Assembly (NCBI RefSeq): GCF_039539445.1
Contig: NZ_BAABDD010000003.1
Location: 1-64,000 of the forward strand
Length of the DNA: 64,000 nt
Direction of reading: 5' to 3'
Source of the DNA: Salinactinospora qingdaonensis
Lineage (GTDB): Bacteria > Actinomycetota > Actinomycetes > Streptosporangiales > Streptosporangiaceae
The position numbers were made by a program, and so were the translations under genes. The first letter of the stretch is position 1, and the number at the start of each line of letters is the position of its first letter. Below, piece by piece: positions 1-8,484 of this stretch. A model generated the notes under the pieces. It was not told the DNA's origin and made no database searches. It was given only the letters and a program-made list of their open reading frames with translations.

Positions 1-896
1 ACGTGCTGACCATCGGGGTGACCGGATCGGGCAAGGGCTCGGTGATCTGGTCGGCCATCCGCGCCATGCTGCCCGCCCTCAGCACGGGCACAGCGCAGGT
101 GTGGGCCATCGACCCCAAACGCATGGAGCTGTCCTATGGACGGCCGCTGTTCGCGGCCTATGCCGACACGGGCGAAACCGCGTTGGAGCTGCTGGAAGCG
201 GCGGTGGCCACGATGCACGAGCGGGCCGCGCGCTACGCCGGCACCAAGCGGGGCCACACCCCCAGCGTCGATGACCCCTTCATCGTGGTCGTGGTCGATG
301 AGGTCGCCTTCCTGACCGCCTACCACCCCGACCGCGACGTGCGCCGCCGCGCCGAAAACGCCCTGGCCACCCTCACTTCACAGGGCCGGTCGGTCGGCCT
401 GGCCGTGCTGGCAGCCTTGCAAGACCCGCGCAAGGAGGTGTTGAACCTGCGCAACCTGTTCCCCGACAAGATCGCCCTGCGCCTCGATGAAGCCAGCCAG
501 GTCGACATGGTCTTGGGCGAGGGCGCACGCGAGCGGGGCGCCAACGCCCACCTGATCGATCCCGACCTTCCCGGGGTGGCCTTCGTGCGACTGGAGGGCT
601 CGCCCGCCCCGGTGCGGGTCCGGGCGGCCTACGTCTCCGATGACGACATCGACCACATGACAGCCACCCACACCTCGACCACCCCGGCCACCGACTCGGC
701 CAGTTCGGCCGACTCAGCCGGTTCGGCCGCATCGGATGGTTCGGCCACCGATTCGGCCACCTCGGGGCACACAGTGCCGTTGACCACCCTGGCCGGGTCC
801 GGGGATGGGGCCACTGTGGCCAGTGGCATGGCGGCCTCGGCGGGTTCGGCCCCGTCGGGTGATGCGGCGGGCTCGGATGCGGAGGTGGGGCACTAA
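1..896 (+). CDS. FtsK/SpoIIIE-type DNA translocase, 5' truncated by window edge (TraB-like)
   Basis: This is the C-terminal part of a DNA-pumping ATPase. The visible fragment opens within a few residues of the Walker A loop (GVTGSGKGSV, fragment residues 5-14) and has a Walker B strand FIVVVVDE at about 93-100. The sequence then follows FtsK-family signatures (TSQGRSVGL, LRNLFPDKIALRLD). The last 80 or so residues are a low-complexity Ser/Ala/Thr/Gly/Asp tail. In actinomycete conjugative elements such a protein (TraB, TraSA) moves double-stranded DNA between mycelial cells. Its stop codon overlaps the next gene's ATG by one base, so translation is probably coupled. The fragment includes no membrane segment; any would lie upstream of the window. 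Confidence 0.85.
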   Translation, partial: VLTIGVTGSGKGSVIWSAIRAMLPALSTGTAQVWAIDPKRMELSYGRPLFAAYADTGETALELLEAAVATMHERAARYAGTKRGHTPSVDDPFIVVVVDEVAFLTAYHPDRDVRRRAENALATLTSQGRSVGLAVLAALQDPRKEVLNLRNLFPDKIALRLDEASQVDMVLGEGARERGANAHLIDPDLPGVAFVRLEGSPAPVRVRAAYVSDDDIDHMTATHTSTTPATDSASSADSAGSAASDGSATDSATSGHTVPLTTLAGSGDGATVASGMAASAGSAPSGDAAGSDAEVGH

Positions 897-2614
897 TGCC
901 GACTCCGACGGGGAAGTCCACGCGGGTCGAGCGGATGGCCCAACCCCTGGCGCGCGAGGTGGCCGAACAGGTCGCCGCCGACACAGGGGTGTGCATCCGG
1001 CCCGTCTCGCTGCGGCGCACCAACCTCGACACCGGCACCTCGGAGATCGTCGACGTGCCCTGCGGCGCCACCCTGGAATCGCGCTGTCCCGCCTGTGCCA
1101 AGCGCAAGCGCTCGATTCGGCGCACACAGTGCGAAGAGGGCTGGCACCTGGCCCAAGAACCGACCATCGCCCCGAACGAACCGCGTGGACAGCAGCGGGC
1201 CTGGGTCGAACAACGCGCCCAGATCACCGCTGAACGCGACCATTTGGCGGCCTCCGGCGACCTCGATCCCGGCCACCTGGCTGAGGTGGATGGGGCCATC
1301 GCCGAGCTGGACAGCCAGATCGCGGCCTCCGGGCTGCGGGGCTCGCTCACCCCCTCCTCCTCGACGGCGGGGGGTTCGCGGCGGGTGCGCTCCACCAAAC
1401 GGCGCCAAGACGCCCCCGAGCTGCCCAAGCGGCCCAGCAACCGGCGCACCCTCGGGCGCACCTTCCACGACCCGGCCACCGGCACGACGTTTCGGCCCTC
1501 GCTGTTCGTCACGCTCACGTGTGACTCCTACGGCCGGGTCAAAAGCGACGGCACCCCGGTCGACCCGGGCAGCTATGACTACCGGCGCACCGCCCGCGAT
1601 GCGCTGCACTTCTCCAAGCTCATCGACCGCTTCGTGCAAAACCTTAGGCGGGTGGCCGGCTTCGACGTGCAGTACTTCGCCACCGTCGAACCCCAACGCC
1701 GTTTGGCGCCCCATGTGCACATAGCCATCAGGGGCACCCTGCCCCGGGCGGAACTGCGCCAGATCGCCGCAGCCACCTACCACCAAGTGTGGTGGCCCAC
1801 CGCCGACACGGTGAAGTACGAGGGCGAGCACCTACCGGTCTTCGACGAAGCAACCGGACACTATGTCGACCCCTCGACGGGGGAAGTGCTGCCCACCTGG
1901 GATGAGGCCCTCGACGCCCTGGATGCCGACCCCAACGCCCAACCCATGCACGTGTGCCGCTTCGGCCGCCAGGTCGACGCCAAAGGCGTGGTGGCCGGAT
2001 CGGCGGATGCCGACCGGTGTGTGCGCTACCTGGCCAAATACCTCACCAAAGACGTCGCCGACTGCCACACCGTCGACACCGACGCCCAACAACGCCACGT
2101 GGACCGCCTCGTGGAAGCCCTGCGCTTCGAACCCTGCGCACCCACGTGTGCGAACTGGCTGCGCTACGGCATCCAACCAGCCACCCCCAAAGCCGGCATG
2201 CGCCCCGGGTTCTGCCGCTCCAAAGCCCACAAACGCCAACACCTCGGCTATGCCGGACGCCGGGTCCTGGTCTCACGCAAATGGTCCAACAAAACCCTGG
2301 CCGACCACCGCGCCGACCGACTGGCCTGGGTGCTGGACCAACTCGGCGTCAACCCCAACGAAGAGCCTGACGACTCCAACACGGGCTCGGCGCCGTCCCC
2401 GGCGTCCTCCGGGGCCTCGGGCGGTGCTGCGGTGCCGCTGCACATGGCCGGCAACCGCCAGGTGTGGGAACTCGCCCGCCCCACCGATCCCGACGTCCCT
2501 CCCCGCGAACACCGCCTCTTACGCGCCGTGGGCGACACCCTCAACCGACGCGCACAGCTCGACGCCGCGCGACAAAGCAGAAACAGCGAACTTTCGGCAA
2601 CGGGGGCCACGTGA
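896..2614 (+). CDS. RepSA-like replication initiator of the AICE
   Basis: This 572-residue protein resembles RepSA-type initiators, which nick the element's origin for rolling-circle-like replication after excision. An N-terminal Cys cluster (C56, C64, C67, C79) is a likely zinc site. An HUH-type metal motif (APHVHIAIRG) lies near residue 271, and CVRYLAKYLTK near 375 supplies candidate nicking tyrosines. The C-terminal 70 residues look disordered. It starts at an ATG overlapping the translocase stop, and its own stop overlaps the excisionase GTG by 3 bases. The origin itself was not identified. Family assignment is from motif order and context, not from a database comparison. Confidence 0.8.
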   Translation: MPTPTGKSTRVERMAQPLAREVAEQVAADTGVCIRPVSLRRTNLDTGTSEIVDVPCGATLESRCPACAKRKRSIRRTQCEEGWHLAQEPTIAPNEPRGQQRAWVEQRAQITAERDHLAASGDLDPGHLAEVDGAIAELDSQIAASGLRGSLTPSSSTAGGSRRVRSTKRRQDAPELPKRPSNRRTLGRTFHDPATGTTFRPSLFVTLTCDSYGRVKSDGTPVDPGSYDYRRTARDALHFSKLIDRFVQNLRRVAGFDVQYFATVEPQRRLAPHVHIAIRGTLPRAELRQIAAATYHQVWWPTADTVKYEGEHLPVFDEATGHYVDPSTGEVLPTWDEALDALDADPNAQPMHVCRFGRQVDAKGVVAGSADADRCVRYLAKYLTKDVADCHTVDTDAQQRHVDRLVEALRFEPCAPTCANWLRYGIQPATPKAGMRPGFCRSKAHKRQHLGYAGRRVLVSRKWSNKTLADHRADRLAWVLDQLGVNPNEEPDDSNTGSAPSPASSGASGGAAVPLHMAGNRQVWELARPTDPDVPPREHRLLRAVGDTLNRRAQLDAARQSRNSELSATGAT

Positions 2615-2847
2615 CCACACCCACCACAACCGGCGTCGGTGACGAGGGCTCGACCAGCGCCGTCACCCGACCACACAAAGCGCCCTCCCTGTGGTCGGTC
2701 AAGGACACCGCCGCGTTCCTCGGCGTACCCGCCAAAACGCTTTACCAGTGGCGCTACCTGGAGGTGGGGCCTCCCTCGCATCGCATCGGCCGACACCTGC
2801 GCTATGACCCTGCGGAAGTCCGTGCCTGGGTCCTGCGACAGCCCTGA
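2611..2847 (+). CDS. Excisionase, MerR/BldC-like helix-turn-helix
   Basis: I start this 78-residue protein at GTG 2611 because that codon overlaps the upstream stop in a GTGA arrangement; the frame is also open further upstream inside the rep gene. Residues about 27-76 form the winged-helix excisionase fold (SLWSVKDTAAFLGVPAKTLY, then RIGRHLRYDPAEV). Such proteins bend DNA at the attachment site and direct the integrase towards excision. It sits immediately before the integrase gene, as in most AICEs. The first 25 residues are Thr/Ser-rich and have no recognised fold. Confidence 0.85.
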   Translation: MTTPTTTGVGDEGSTSAVTRPHKAPSLWSVKDTAAFLGVPAKTLYQWRYLEVGPPSHRIGRHLRYDPAEVRAWVLRQP

Positions 2848-2874
2848 CCACTCCCCCGACGGAAGGAAACCACA

Positions 2875-4062
2875 ATGGCGCGGGCCTGGGTCTACGACCG
2901 AACGCAGGACAAGCAGTACCGCGAAGCGGTCGCCAAAGCCAAGCAAGCCAAACGCACACCCCCGGCGCGCTGGCTCGTCCGCTACTACGATCCCGCCGGC
3001 CGGATGAAGAGCGGGGGCACGTTCAAGAAGAAACCGCAAGCCGAGAAGCGCCAAGCCGAGATCGAAAACCAGTTGGCTGACGGCTCCTACCGTGATCCCG
3101 CGCTCAGCAAGGTGTCGGTAGGCGTGATCGCGGAAGCCTGGTGGAGCGCCAAAACCGACCTGGAACAGGGGTCACGGGACCTCTACCGCGACCACCTGGA
3201 CAACTACGTTCTCCCCCGCTGGGGAACCACTCCGGTTTCGGCAGTGCGGTACCAGGACGTCGTTGACTGGGTGCTCGCACTCCAGGCTGACCCTCGGAAA
3301 GGCAAGGGGGACGACCCGATCAGCCCCGCCACGATCCGGGGGGTTCACCTGGTGCTGCTCTCGGTCATGGAATGGGCGGTGAAGAGCGAGTACATCGGCA
3401 GGAACCCGGCGAGGGGCGTACCCCTTCCGAAGCTACCCCCTCGTGACCACGTCTACCTCTCCCATGTGGAGGCGGAACGGCTGGCGCTCGCCTCGGGACC
3501 TCACGGGACGGTGATTCGCTTCCTGGCCTACACGGGGCTGCGCTGGTCGGAAGTCTCGGCCCTGACAGTGGGGCGGCTGGACCTCGAAACCCGCCGTGCC
3601 CACATCGACCGGGCGTACAAGGACAACAAGGGGAAGCTGACGCTGGGACGCCCCAAGAAGGGGGAAGTGCGTTCCGTGCCCGTTCCGGCCTTCCTCGTCG
3701 GGGAACTCGCGGACCTGGTCGATGGCCGCTCCTGCGAGGACCTGGTGTTCACCGCTGCCCGGGGCGGGCCGATCTGGCTACGGAACTGGCGCCCCCGGGT
3801 CTTCAACAAGGCCGTGACGAACGCTGGGCTGACTGGACGCGGGCTCACACCCCACAAGCTCCGGCACACGGCGGCGTCACTGGCGATCGCCGCCGGGGCG
3901 GACGTCTACGTGGTCCAAACGATGCTGGGGCACCGCAAACCCAGTATCACGCTCGACACCTACGGCCACCTGTGGCCGGATCGTCTTGACGAGGTGGCCG
4001 ACGCCCTGGGCGCCAAGCGCTCCGAGCACCTGGCCCAACTCCAACGGCGCGACGCCGCCTGA
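2875..4062 (+). CDS. int: Tyrosine site-specific integrase of the AICE
   Basis: This 395-residue tyrosine recombinase should integrate and excise the element at the adjacent tRNA-Thr. It has an N-terminal SAM-like DNA-binding region (about 55-165) and a C-terminal catalytic domain. The catalytic set is visible: R223 in TGLRWSE, H327-x-x-R330 in HKLRH, H353 in LGHRKPS and the nucleophile Y363 in DTYGHL. The start follows a GGAAGGAAA ribosome site about 8 bases upstream. The first 50 residues are Lys-rich (KKKPQAEKRQAE) as in AP2-like N-terminal arms. It is complete, with no frameshift, so it is probably active. Confidence 0.93.
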   Translation: MARAWVYDRTQDKQYREAVAKAKQAKRTPPARWLVRYYDPAGRMKSGGTFKKKPQAEKRQAEIENQLADGSYRDPALSKVSVGVIAEAWWSAKTDLEQGSRDLYRDHLDNYVLPRWGTTPVSAVRYQDVVDWVLALQADPRKGKGDDPISPATIRGVHLVLLSVMEWAVKSEYIGRNPARGVPLPKLPPRDHVYLSHVEAERLALASGPHGTVIRFLAYTGLRWSEVSALTVGRLDLETRRAHIDRAYKDNKGKLTLGRPKKGEVRSVPVPAFLVGELADLVDGRSCEDLVFTAARGGPIWLRNWRPRVFNKAVTNAGLTGRGLTPHKLRHTAASLAIAAGADVYVVQTMLGHRKPSITLDTYGHLWPDRLDEVADALGAKRSEHLAQLQRRDAA

Positions 4063-4081
4063 CGCGGTGTGCAATGAATGT

Positions 4082-4118
4082 GCAACGGCCATCCGGAAGC
4101 GCTCCGGGTGGCCGTTGC
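4082..4118 (+). terminator. Stem-loop terminator after int
   Basis: A 15-bp near-perfect stem (GCAACGGCCATCCGG paired with CCGGGTGGCCGTTGC) has a 7-base loop and begins 20 bases after the integrase stop. There is no strong T-tract. It probably ends element transcription and may insulate the tRNA gene. Confidence 0.6.
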
Positions 4119-4155
4119 GCTTGGTGGTCTGACCTGCGAGGAAAAGGAGGAAGAG

Positions 4156-4228
4156 AGCCGGCGAGGGGATTTGAACCCCTAACCTGCCGCTTACAAGGCG
4201 GCTGCTCTGCCGATTGAGCTACGCCGGC
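4156..4228 (-). tRNA. tRNA-Thr (TGT anticodon); AICE attachment site
   Basis: Read on the minus strand, the 73 bases fold as a cloverleaf. Acceptor arms are GCCGGCG/CGCCGGC, and a D-arm follows. The anticodon stem GCCGC/GCGGC carries loop CTTGTAA (anticodon TGT), and the T-arm carries TTCAAAT. CCA is not encoded. The 3' end faces the integrase, so the element presumably restores the tRNA 3' half as part of its attachment core. Confidence 0.95.
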
Positions 4229-4269
4229 CGATGCCGTAACACCAGTTACGAATCCTACCGGTTCCGCGG

Positions 4270-5241
4270 CTACTCCAGTGCCGAACGGCGACGGATCACT
4301 TCATAGAGGGCGACGCCGGCGGCGACGGAGGCGTTGAGGGACTCGGCGCCGGTGATCGGGATGCCGGCCACAGCGTCACAAGTCTCACGCACCAGACGCG
4401 ACAGCCCTTTGCCCTCCGAACCGATCACCAGGACCAACGGGCCGGTGGCCAGGTCCAACTCCGCCAATGCCGTGTCGCCACCGGCATCCAACCCGGCAAC
4501 GAACAGGCCGGCCTTCTTGTAGGCGCGAAGCGCCCGCGTCAGGTTGGTGGCCTGGGCGACCGGAAGGCGGGCGAGCGTACCGGCCGAGGTCTTCCACGCC
4601 GCCGCTGTAACGCCTGCGGCCCGGCGCTCGGGGATCAGCAGACCGTGCGCGCCGAAGGCCGCGGCGGAGCGGGCGACCGCCCCCAAATTGTGCGGATCGG
4701 TGACGCTGTCGAGCGCCACGAGCAACGGCGGGCTCTCGGCTGCGGTGGCGATGTCGAGCAGTTCGGTGTCGCTCTTGTAGCTGTAGGGCAGCACCTGGAG
4801 CGCGATGCCTTGGTGAGCGGCGCCGGGTTGGCCGTTGCTGTCGCAACGGCGGTCCAGCTCGGCGCGGCTGACCTCGGAGATGTCGAGGTCAGCCGCGCCG
4901 GCCAGCTTGGCGGCCTCGGTGATGCGCTCGTCGGCGTCGAGGCTGTTGACGATGAACAACCGCCGTGCGGGCATGCCGGCACGCAGGGCCTCGACCACGG
5001 GGTTGCGCCCCACGAGGAGCTCCTGCCCGCCAGAGCCGGGCCCACTGCGCGAGCCGCCGGCGCCACGGCCGGCGGAAGCCGGGTGCTGCTGGGGTGACCG
5101 GTTGGCCGCGCGCGAGCGCTGCTTGGCCTCGTACCAGTGGCGTTGTTCCTTGGGAAGCGTCGTCTTCTTCCCTTGGAGCGCGCGCTTGCCCTTGCCGCCC
5201 GTGCCCTTCGTGGGGCCCTTCTTGCTGTTCTTCGAGGGCAT
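4270..5241 (-). CDS. rlmB: 23S rRNA (guanosine-2'-O-)-methyltransferase RlmB (TrmH/SpoU family)
   Basis: This enzyme 2'-O-methylates a guanosine of 23S rRNA with S-adenosylmethionine. I start at ATG 5241 (323 residues), which has GGGAGG 9-10 bases upstream. A basic disordered N-terminus (1-70, KNSKKGPTKGTGGKGKR) precedes a substrate-binding domain (about 73-160). The SPOUT knot then shows all three family motifs: DPHNLGAVARSAAAFG near 182, LVIGSEGKGLS, and IPITGAESLNASVAAGVAL near the C-terminus. It is 3' of cysS on the same strand with a 166-base gap, the usual actinobacterial order. Confidence 0.93.
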   Translation of the reverse strand: MPSKNSKKGPTKGTGGKGKRALQGKKTTLPKEQRHWYEAKQRSRAANRSPQQHPASAGRGAGGSRSGPGSGGQELLVGRNPVVEALRAGMPARRLFIVNSLDADERITEAAKLAGAADLDISEVSRAELDRRCDSNGQPGAAHQGIALQVLPYSYKSDTELLDIATAAESPPLLVALDSVTDPHNLGAVARSAAAFGAHGLLIPERRAAGVTAAAWKTSAGTLARLPVAQATNLTRALRAYKKAGLFVAGLDAGGDTALAELDLATGPLVLVIGSEGKGLSRLVRETCDAVAGIPITGAESLNASVAAGVALYEVIRRRSALE

Positions 5242-5407
5242 GGGAATCGTCCTCCCGTTACGTAGGCCATCCGCGCCTGTGGCGGCGCGATGTCTCGCGG
5301 CCCGGTCCACCCGGTGGGTGCCCTTCCCGCGCGCCCGCCGCCACGTGCAGACGGTCGGGCGGAAGCCACTGCCGCGTCCCCCTTGTGGTGAGGCGTGGCT
5401 CCTTGTT

Positions 5408-6811
5408 CTAGTTACGCCTGAGTTCCCATCGCGGCCCGTGCGGCGTGTCCTCGACCACGATCCCGGCCTGGGTGAGTTGGTCGCGGATCGCGTCGGCGGC
5501 AGCGTAGTCCTTGCGGGCCCGCGCCGCTTGACGCTGCTCTAGCGCGACCGAGACCAAAGCGTCGACCACCTCGCGTAGCCCGGTCTCGCGGCTGTCGACC
5601 CACGGGTGGGCGAGCGGGTCGAGCCCAAGAACCCCCAGCATCGCGCGCACGTTCGCGGCGCACCGGGCGGCCTGCTCCTTGGCGCCCTCGGTGAGGGCGG
5701 CGTTGCCTTCGCGTACCTGGCCGTGCAGCGTGGCCAGCCCTTGGGAAACGTTGAGGTCGTCGTTGAGCGCCGCGGCGAACTCCGTCGGTACCTGGGCGGC
5801 CGGGGCCACCGTGCCGGCGATCTCGACGGCACGGGTGAGGAAGCCCTCGACACGTTGGAAGGCCGACGCAGCCTCCTGGAGCGCCTCCTCTGAGAAGTCG
5901 ATGACCGAGCGGTACTGCGCCTGGGCGAGGTAGTAGCGCAGCTCCACAGGGCGCACTCTGCGGACAAGGTCGGGGATGAGCAGCGAATTTCCCAGCGACT
6001 TGCTCATCTTCTCGCCGCTCATCGTGAGCATGCCGTTGTGCAGCCAGTAGCGGGCGAACCCGTCGCCCGCGGCGTTGGACTGGGCCAACTCGTTCTCGTG
6101 GTGCGGGAACAGGAGGTCGACCCCGCCGCCGTGGATGTCGAAGGTGGGGCCGAGGTACTTGGTGGACATGGCCGAGCACTCCAGGTGCCATCCCGGCCGC
6201 CCCCGCCCCCAGGGAGTGTCCCAACTCGGCTCACCCGGCCGCGCGCCCTTCCACAGCGCGAAGTCGCGGGGGTCGCGCTTGGCCCGTTCGTCGTCGGTGT
6301 CGCCGGCGCCGCGCATCTGGTCGACACGCTGATTGGACAGTTCGCCGTAACGGGGAAAAGAAAGGACGTCGAAGTAGACGTCGCCGGAGCCGTCGCCGGC
6401 CGGATAGGCGTGGCCCTTGTCGATGAGCCGGCCCATGAGTTCGATCATCTCCGGGATGTGGCCCGTGGCGCGCGGCTCCACCGAGGGCGGCAGGCAGCCG
6501 AGCACATCGTAGGCCCAGGTGAACGCGCGCTGGTTACGTTCGCTGACCGCCCACCACTCGACGCCCTCATCGCTGGCGATGTTGAGGATTTTGTCGTCGA
6601 TGTCGGTGACGTTGCGGCAGAAGGTGACCTCGTAGCCCAGGTAAGTAAGCCACCGCCGCAGGATGTCGAAATTCACTCCGGAGCGGATGTGGCCGATGTG
6701 GGGCGCCGCCTGTACCGTGGCACCACACAGGTACAGCGAGACGCGCCCCTCGCGCAGAGGGGCGAAGTCGCGGACGCTGCGGGCGCGGGTGTCATAGAAG
6801 CGGAGACTCAC
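5408..6811 (-). CDS. cysS: Cysteine--tRNA ligase
   Basis: This class I synthetase of 467 residues charges tRNA-Cys. I chose GTG 6811 because the protein then begins SLRFYDTRARSV as in relatives, and a TACCCT hexamer sits 7 bases upstream, suggesting a leaderless message. The first zinc-ligand cysteine and HIGH box are in LYLCGATVQAAPHIGHIRSG, the second zinc region is FPHHENELAQS, and the KMSKS loop is in MSGEKMSKSLGNS. Length and linkage to rlmB favour CysS over the related mycothiol ligase MshC, which is shorter. Confidence 0.94.
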   Translation of the reverse strand: MSLRFYDTRARSVRDFAPLREGRVSLYLCGATVQAAPHIGHIRSGVNFDILRRWLTYLGYEVTFCRNVTDIDDKILNIASDEGVEWWAVSERNQRAFTWAYDVLGCLPPSVEPRATGHIPEMIELMGRLIDKGHAYPAGDGSGDVYFDVLSFPRYGELSNQRVDQMRGAGDTDDERAKRDPRDFALWKGARPGEPSWDTPWGRGRPGWHLECSAMSTKYLGPTFDIHGGGVDLLFPHHENELAQSNAAGDGFARYWLHNGMLTMSGEKMSKSLGNSLLIPDLVRRVRPVELRYYLAQAQYRSVIDFSEEALQEAASAFQRVEGFLTRAVEIAGTVAPAAQVPTEFAAALNDDLNVSQGLATLHGQVREGNAALTEGAKEQAARCAANVRAMLGVLGLDPLAHPWVDSRETGLREVVDALVSVALEQRQAARARKDYAAADAIRDQLTQAGIVVEDTPHGPRWELRRN

Positions 6812-6818
6812 GGCCCCA

Positions 6819-6824
6819 AGGGTA
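6819..6824 (-). promoter_or_regulatory. Putative -10 element of cysS (leaderless)
   Basis: Minus-strand TACCCT lies 7 bases before the GTG start and matches TAnnnT. No ribosome-binding site fits between them. Confidence 0.45.
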
Positions 6825-7215
6825 GCTGTTCTGTGGCCCGCGCTGGATCGGTGACGCCAAAACCACCCTTCGCACAAGGCGGGGTGACCGGCCAGGAGCC
6901 GGCTACGGCCGAGAAGCAGCGGGTTTACCGCCGCTGTTGCCTTTCGTGGAGCATTTCTTACTGCCGGAGCCACGTGAGGCAGGCGGGCGAGAGACCGGCA
7001 GCACCTAAAACGGATGGCCGTATCAGAGCATCCAACTGGGAAAAATGGGTGTGCTTTTGGCCACGTTCCGGCGCATCGTCACGGCATTAACCAGGAAAAT
7101 CGGTCACGATGTTCGGTTATGCTCGCCCCCGGTAGAGATGTTCATCCGACATTATACCTAATTTCGGACAGAACCTCGTGTTCGTCACCTTTGTTGGGTT
7201 ACCCTGCTACCCACG
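6825..7215. other. Intergenic region, divergent promoters
   Basis: About 390 bases separate divergent cysS and the DUF2637-like gene. The part from about 7000 to 7200 is noticeably richer in A/T than its surroundings and should hold the plus-strand promoter. I see no gene, RNA fold or repeat here. Confidence 0.6.
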
Positions 7216-8454
7216 ATGGGCCGTCATCCTTCCTCCGAATCCACCGGCGCCCGCCCCACCCCCCGCAACGGTGGTGTCCAGCGTCGGCGCACCATCGCGC
7301 TGACGGGTCTGGGCGTGCTGGTGATCGCCGCCTGCGCTGTCGTGCTCTCCTACACCGGCATCTACCAGATCGCGATCACCGGTGGTATCACCCCTGGACT
7401 GGCCCACCTCTACCCGGCTGTGTTCACACTGCTGCTGGTCTTCACCTTCGCGGCGACGTATCTGCTGCGCGACGCGCCCCGCCGCCGGCGCACCTGGATC
7501 GACGCGCTGGTCCTGGGGCTGATCAGCATCGCCGCGCTGGCCAGCGCGATGGGGTCGATGGACTACGAACTGGCCGGGCCCGTCGCCGCGGTCCTCGTGG
7601 CCGTAGCTCCATGGGGGGCGCTGCTCATCGCCTTCCGCTGTTGGATGTGGATCGTCGTCCACCTCCGGGAGGACCGCCGCTCCTCGGGCAAATCCCGACG
7701 GCGCCCCACCCGGCGGCAGCCGCAGCAGCCGGCGCGACGGCCACCCCCGGCTCGCCCGACACCTGCGCCTGAACGGACCCCCGCCCCGCCGGCTGAGGTC
7801 GACTGGGACCCCAACCCCGCCGAGGCCCCGCCACTCTTCCCCGAGCCCGAAACCGGGAGCGAGGACGCCGGAGACGATCTCGCCGCGACGGAGCCCATGG
7901 CTACGGCCGCCGGCGAGGCGGGCGCCGACCGCCACCCGCCCGAAGCCCCATCGGAGGGGGCGGAAGGGCCGGAACTGCCCAAGCGCAGGCGTGACGAAGG
8001 CGGCGGCCAGATCAAGCGGGCGGCAGCGGTTCCCTCCTCTCCCCTGGTGAGCAAGACCGACCACGAGGCGGACCACGCCGGGCACGGCGACGACCCGGCC
8101 GACACCGCAGCGCCGGAGGCCCCGGGCGAGACCGGAGAACGCGCGGAGGCCGCGGACTCGGCCGACGATGACAGCGGCACGGCCACGGGGAGCACCGCTC
8201 CAGCCGACAGTGAGGCCGAAGAGAGTGCCGAAGAGAGTGAAGAGGGCGAACCGGCGCGAGAAGCCGATCCGCATACGGCCGAAGCGGCACAGGCGACGGG
8301 AACGGCACATTCCTCGGCTGCGCCGCGCATGCGCAAACGCCCGATGATGCGCAAGCCGCGCCGCCGAAACGGCTCGGAGGTGACCGTCGAGCCGCCGCCC
8401 TCGGCCGACGTGCGTAGCGGCCCTACCCCACCTGACGGGGAGGAACCGGAGTAA
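7216..8454 (+). CDS. DUF2637-like membrane protein with long acidic tail
   Basis: This is a 412-residue protein with four predicted membrane segments in the first 150 residues (about 26-50, 64-86, 95-115 and 122-148). A roughly 260-residue C-terminal region follows that is rich in Pro, Ala, Glu and Asp and should be disordered. The segment LSYTGIYQIAITGGITPGLA followed by HLYP resembles DUF2637 (SpdB-like) proteins, known from actinomycete plasmids and conjugative elements; this is recognition by eye. The tail ends in a basic patch (MRKRPMMRKPRRR). The gene sits alone, opposite in strand to its housekeeping neighbours, so it may be an insertion into the ispF-cysS interval. Function unknown. 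Confidence 0.65.
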   Translation: MGRHPSSESTGARPTPRNGGVQRRRTIALTGLGVLVIAACAVVLSYTGIYQIAITGGITPGLAHLYPAVFTLLLVFTFAATYLLRDAPRRRRTWIDALVLGLISIAALASAMGSMDYELAGPVAAVLVAVAPWGALLIAFRCWMWIVVHLREDRRSSGKSRRRPTRRQPQQPARRPPPARPTPAPERTPAPPAEVDWDPNPAEAPPLFPEPETGSEDAGDDLAATEPMATAAGEAGADRHPPEAPSEGAEGPELPKRRRDEGGGQIKRAAAVPSSPLVSKTDHEADHAGHGDDPADTAAPEAPGETGERAEAADSADDDSGTATGSTAPADSEAEESAEESEEGEPAREADPHTAEAAQATGTAHSSAAPRMRKRPMMRKPRRRNGSEVTVEPPPSADVRSGPTPPDGEEPE

Positions 8455-8484
8455 GTCGTCACCGGTGGCGGCGCGGGCCCGTGG

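Larger units (their letters stand above)
1..4228 (+). mobile_element. Right end of an actinomycete integrative conjugative element (AICE)
   Basis: Four consecutive plus-strand genes read as the classic AICE core: an FtsK/TraB-like DNA translocase, a RepSA-like rolling-circle initiator, a small excisionase and a tyrosine integrase. They are packed with 1- to 4-base overlaps, and the integrase ends 93 bases short of the 3' end of a tRNA-Thr gene on the other strand. Known AICEs (the pSAM2 type) integrate at tRNA 3' ends, so the tRNA 3' portion is the likely attachment core. The left end lies outside the window, so element length, cargo and the second attachment repeat cannot be seen. That the element is still mobile is inference. 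Confidence 0.8.

Noticed and set aside
893..1831. Long minus-strand open frame opposite the rep gene
   Set aside because: It mirrors the codon bias of the AICE initiator gene, has low-complexity composition and matches no family. High-GC DNA gives many such antisense frames.
5408..6811. Possible mycothiol ligase MshC instead of CysS
   Set aside because: Length (467 residues), HIGH and KMSKS context and linkage to rlmB fit CysS; MshC is shorter.
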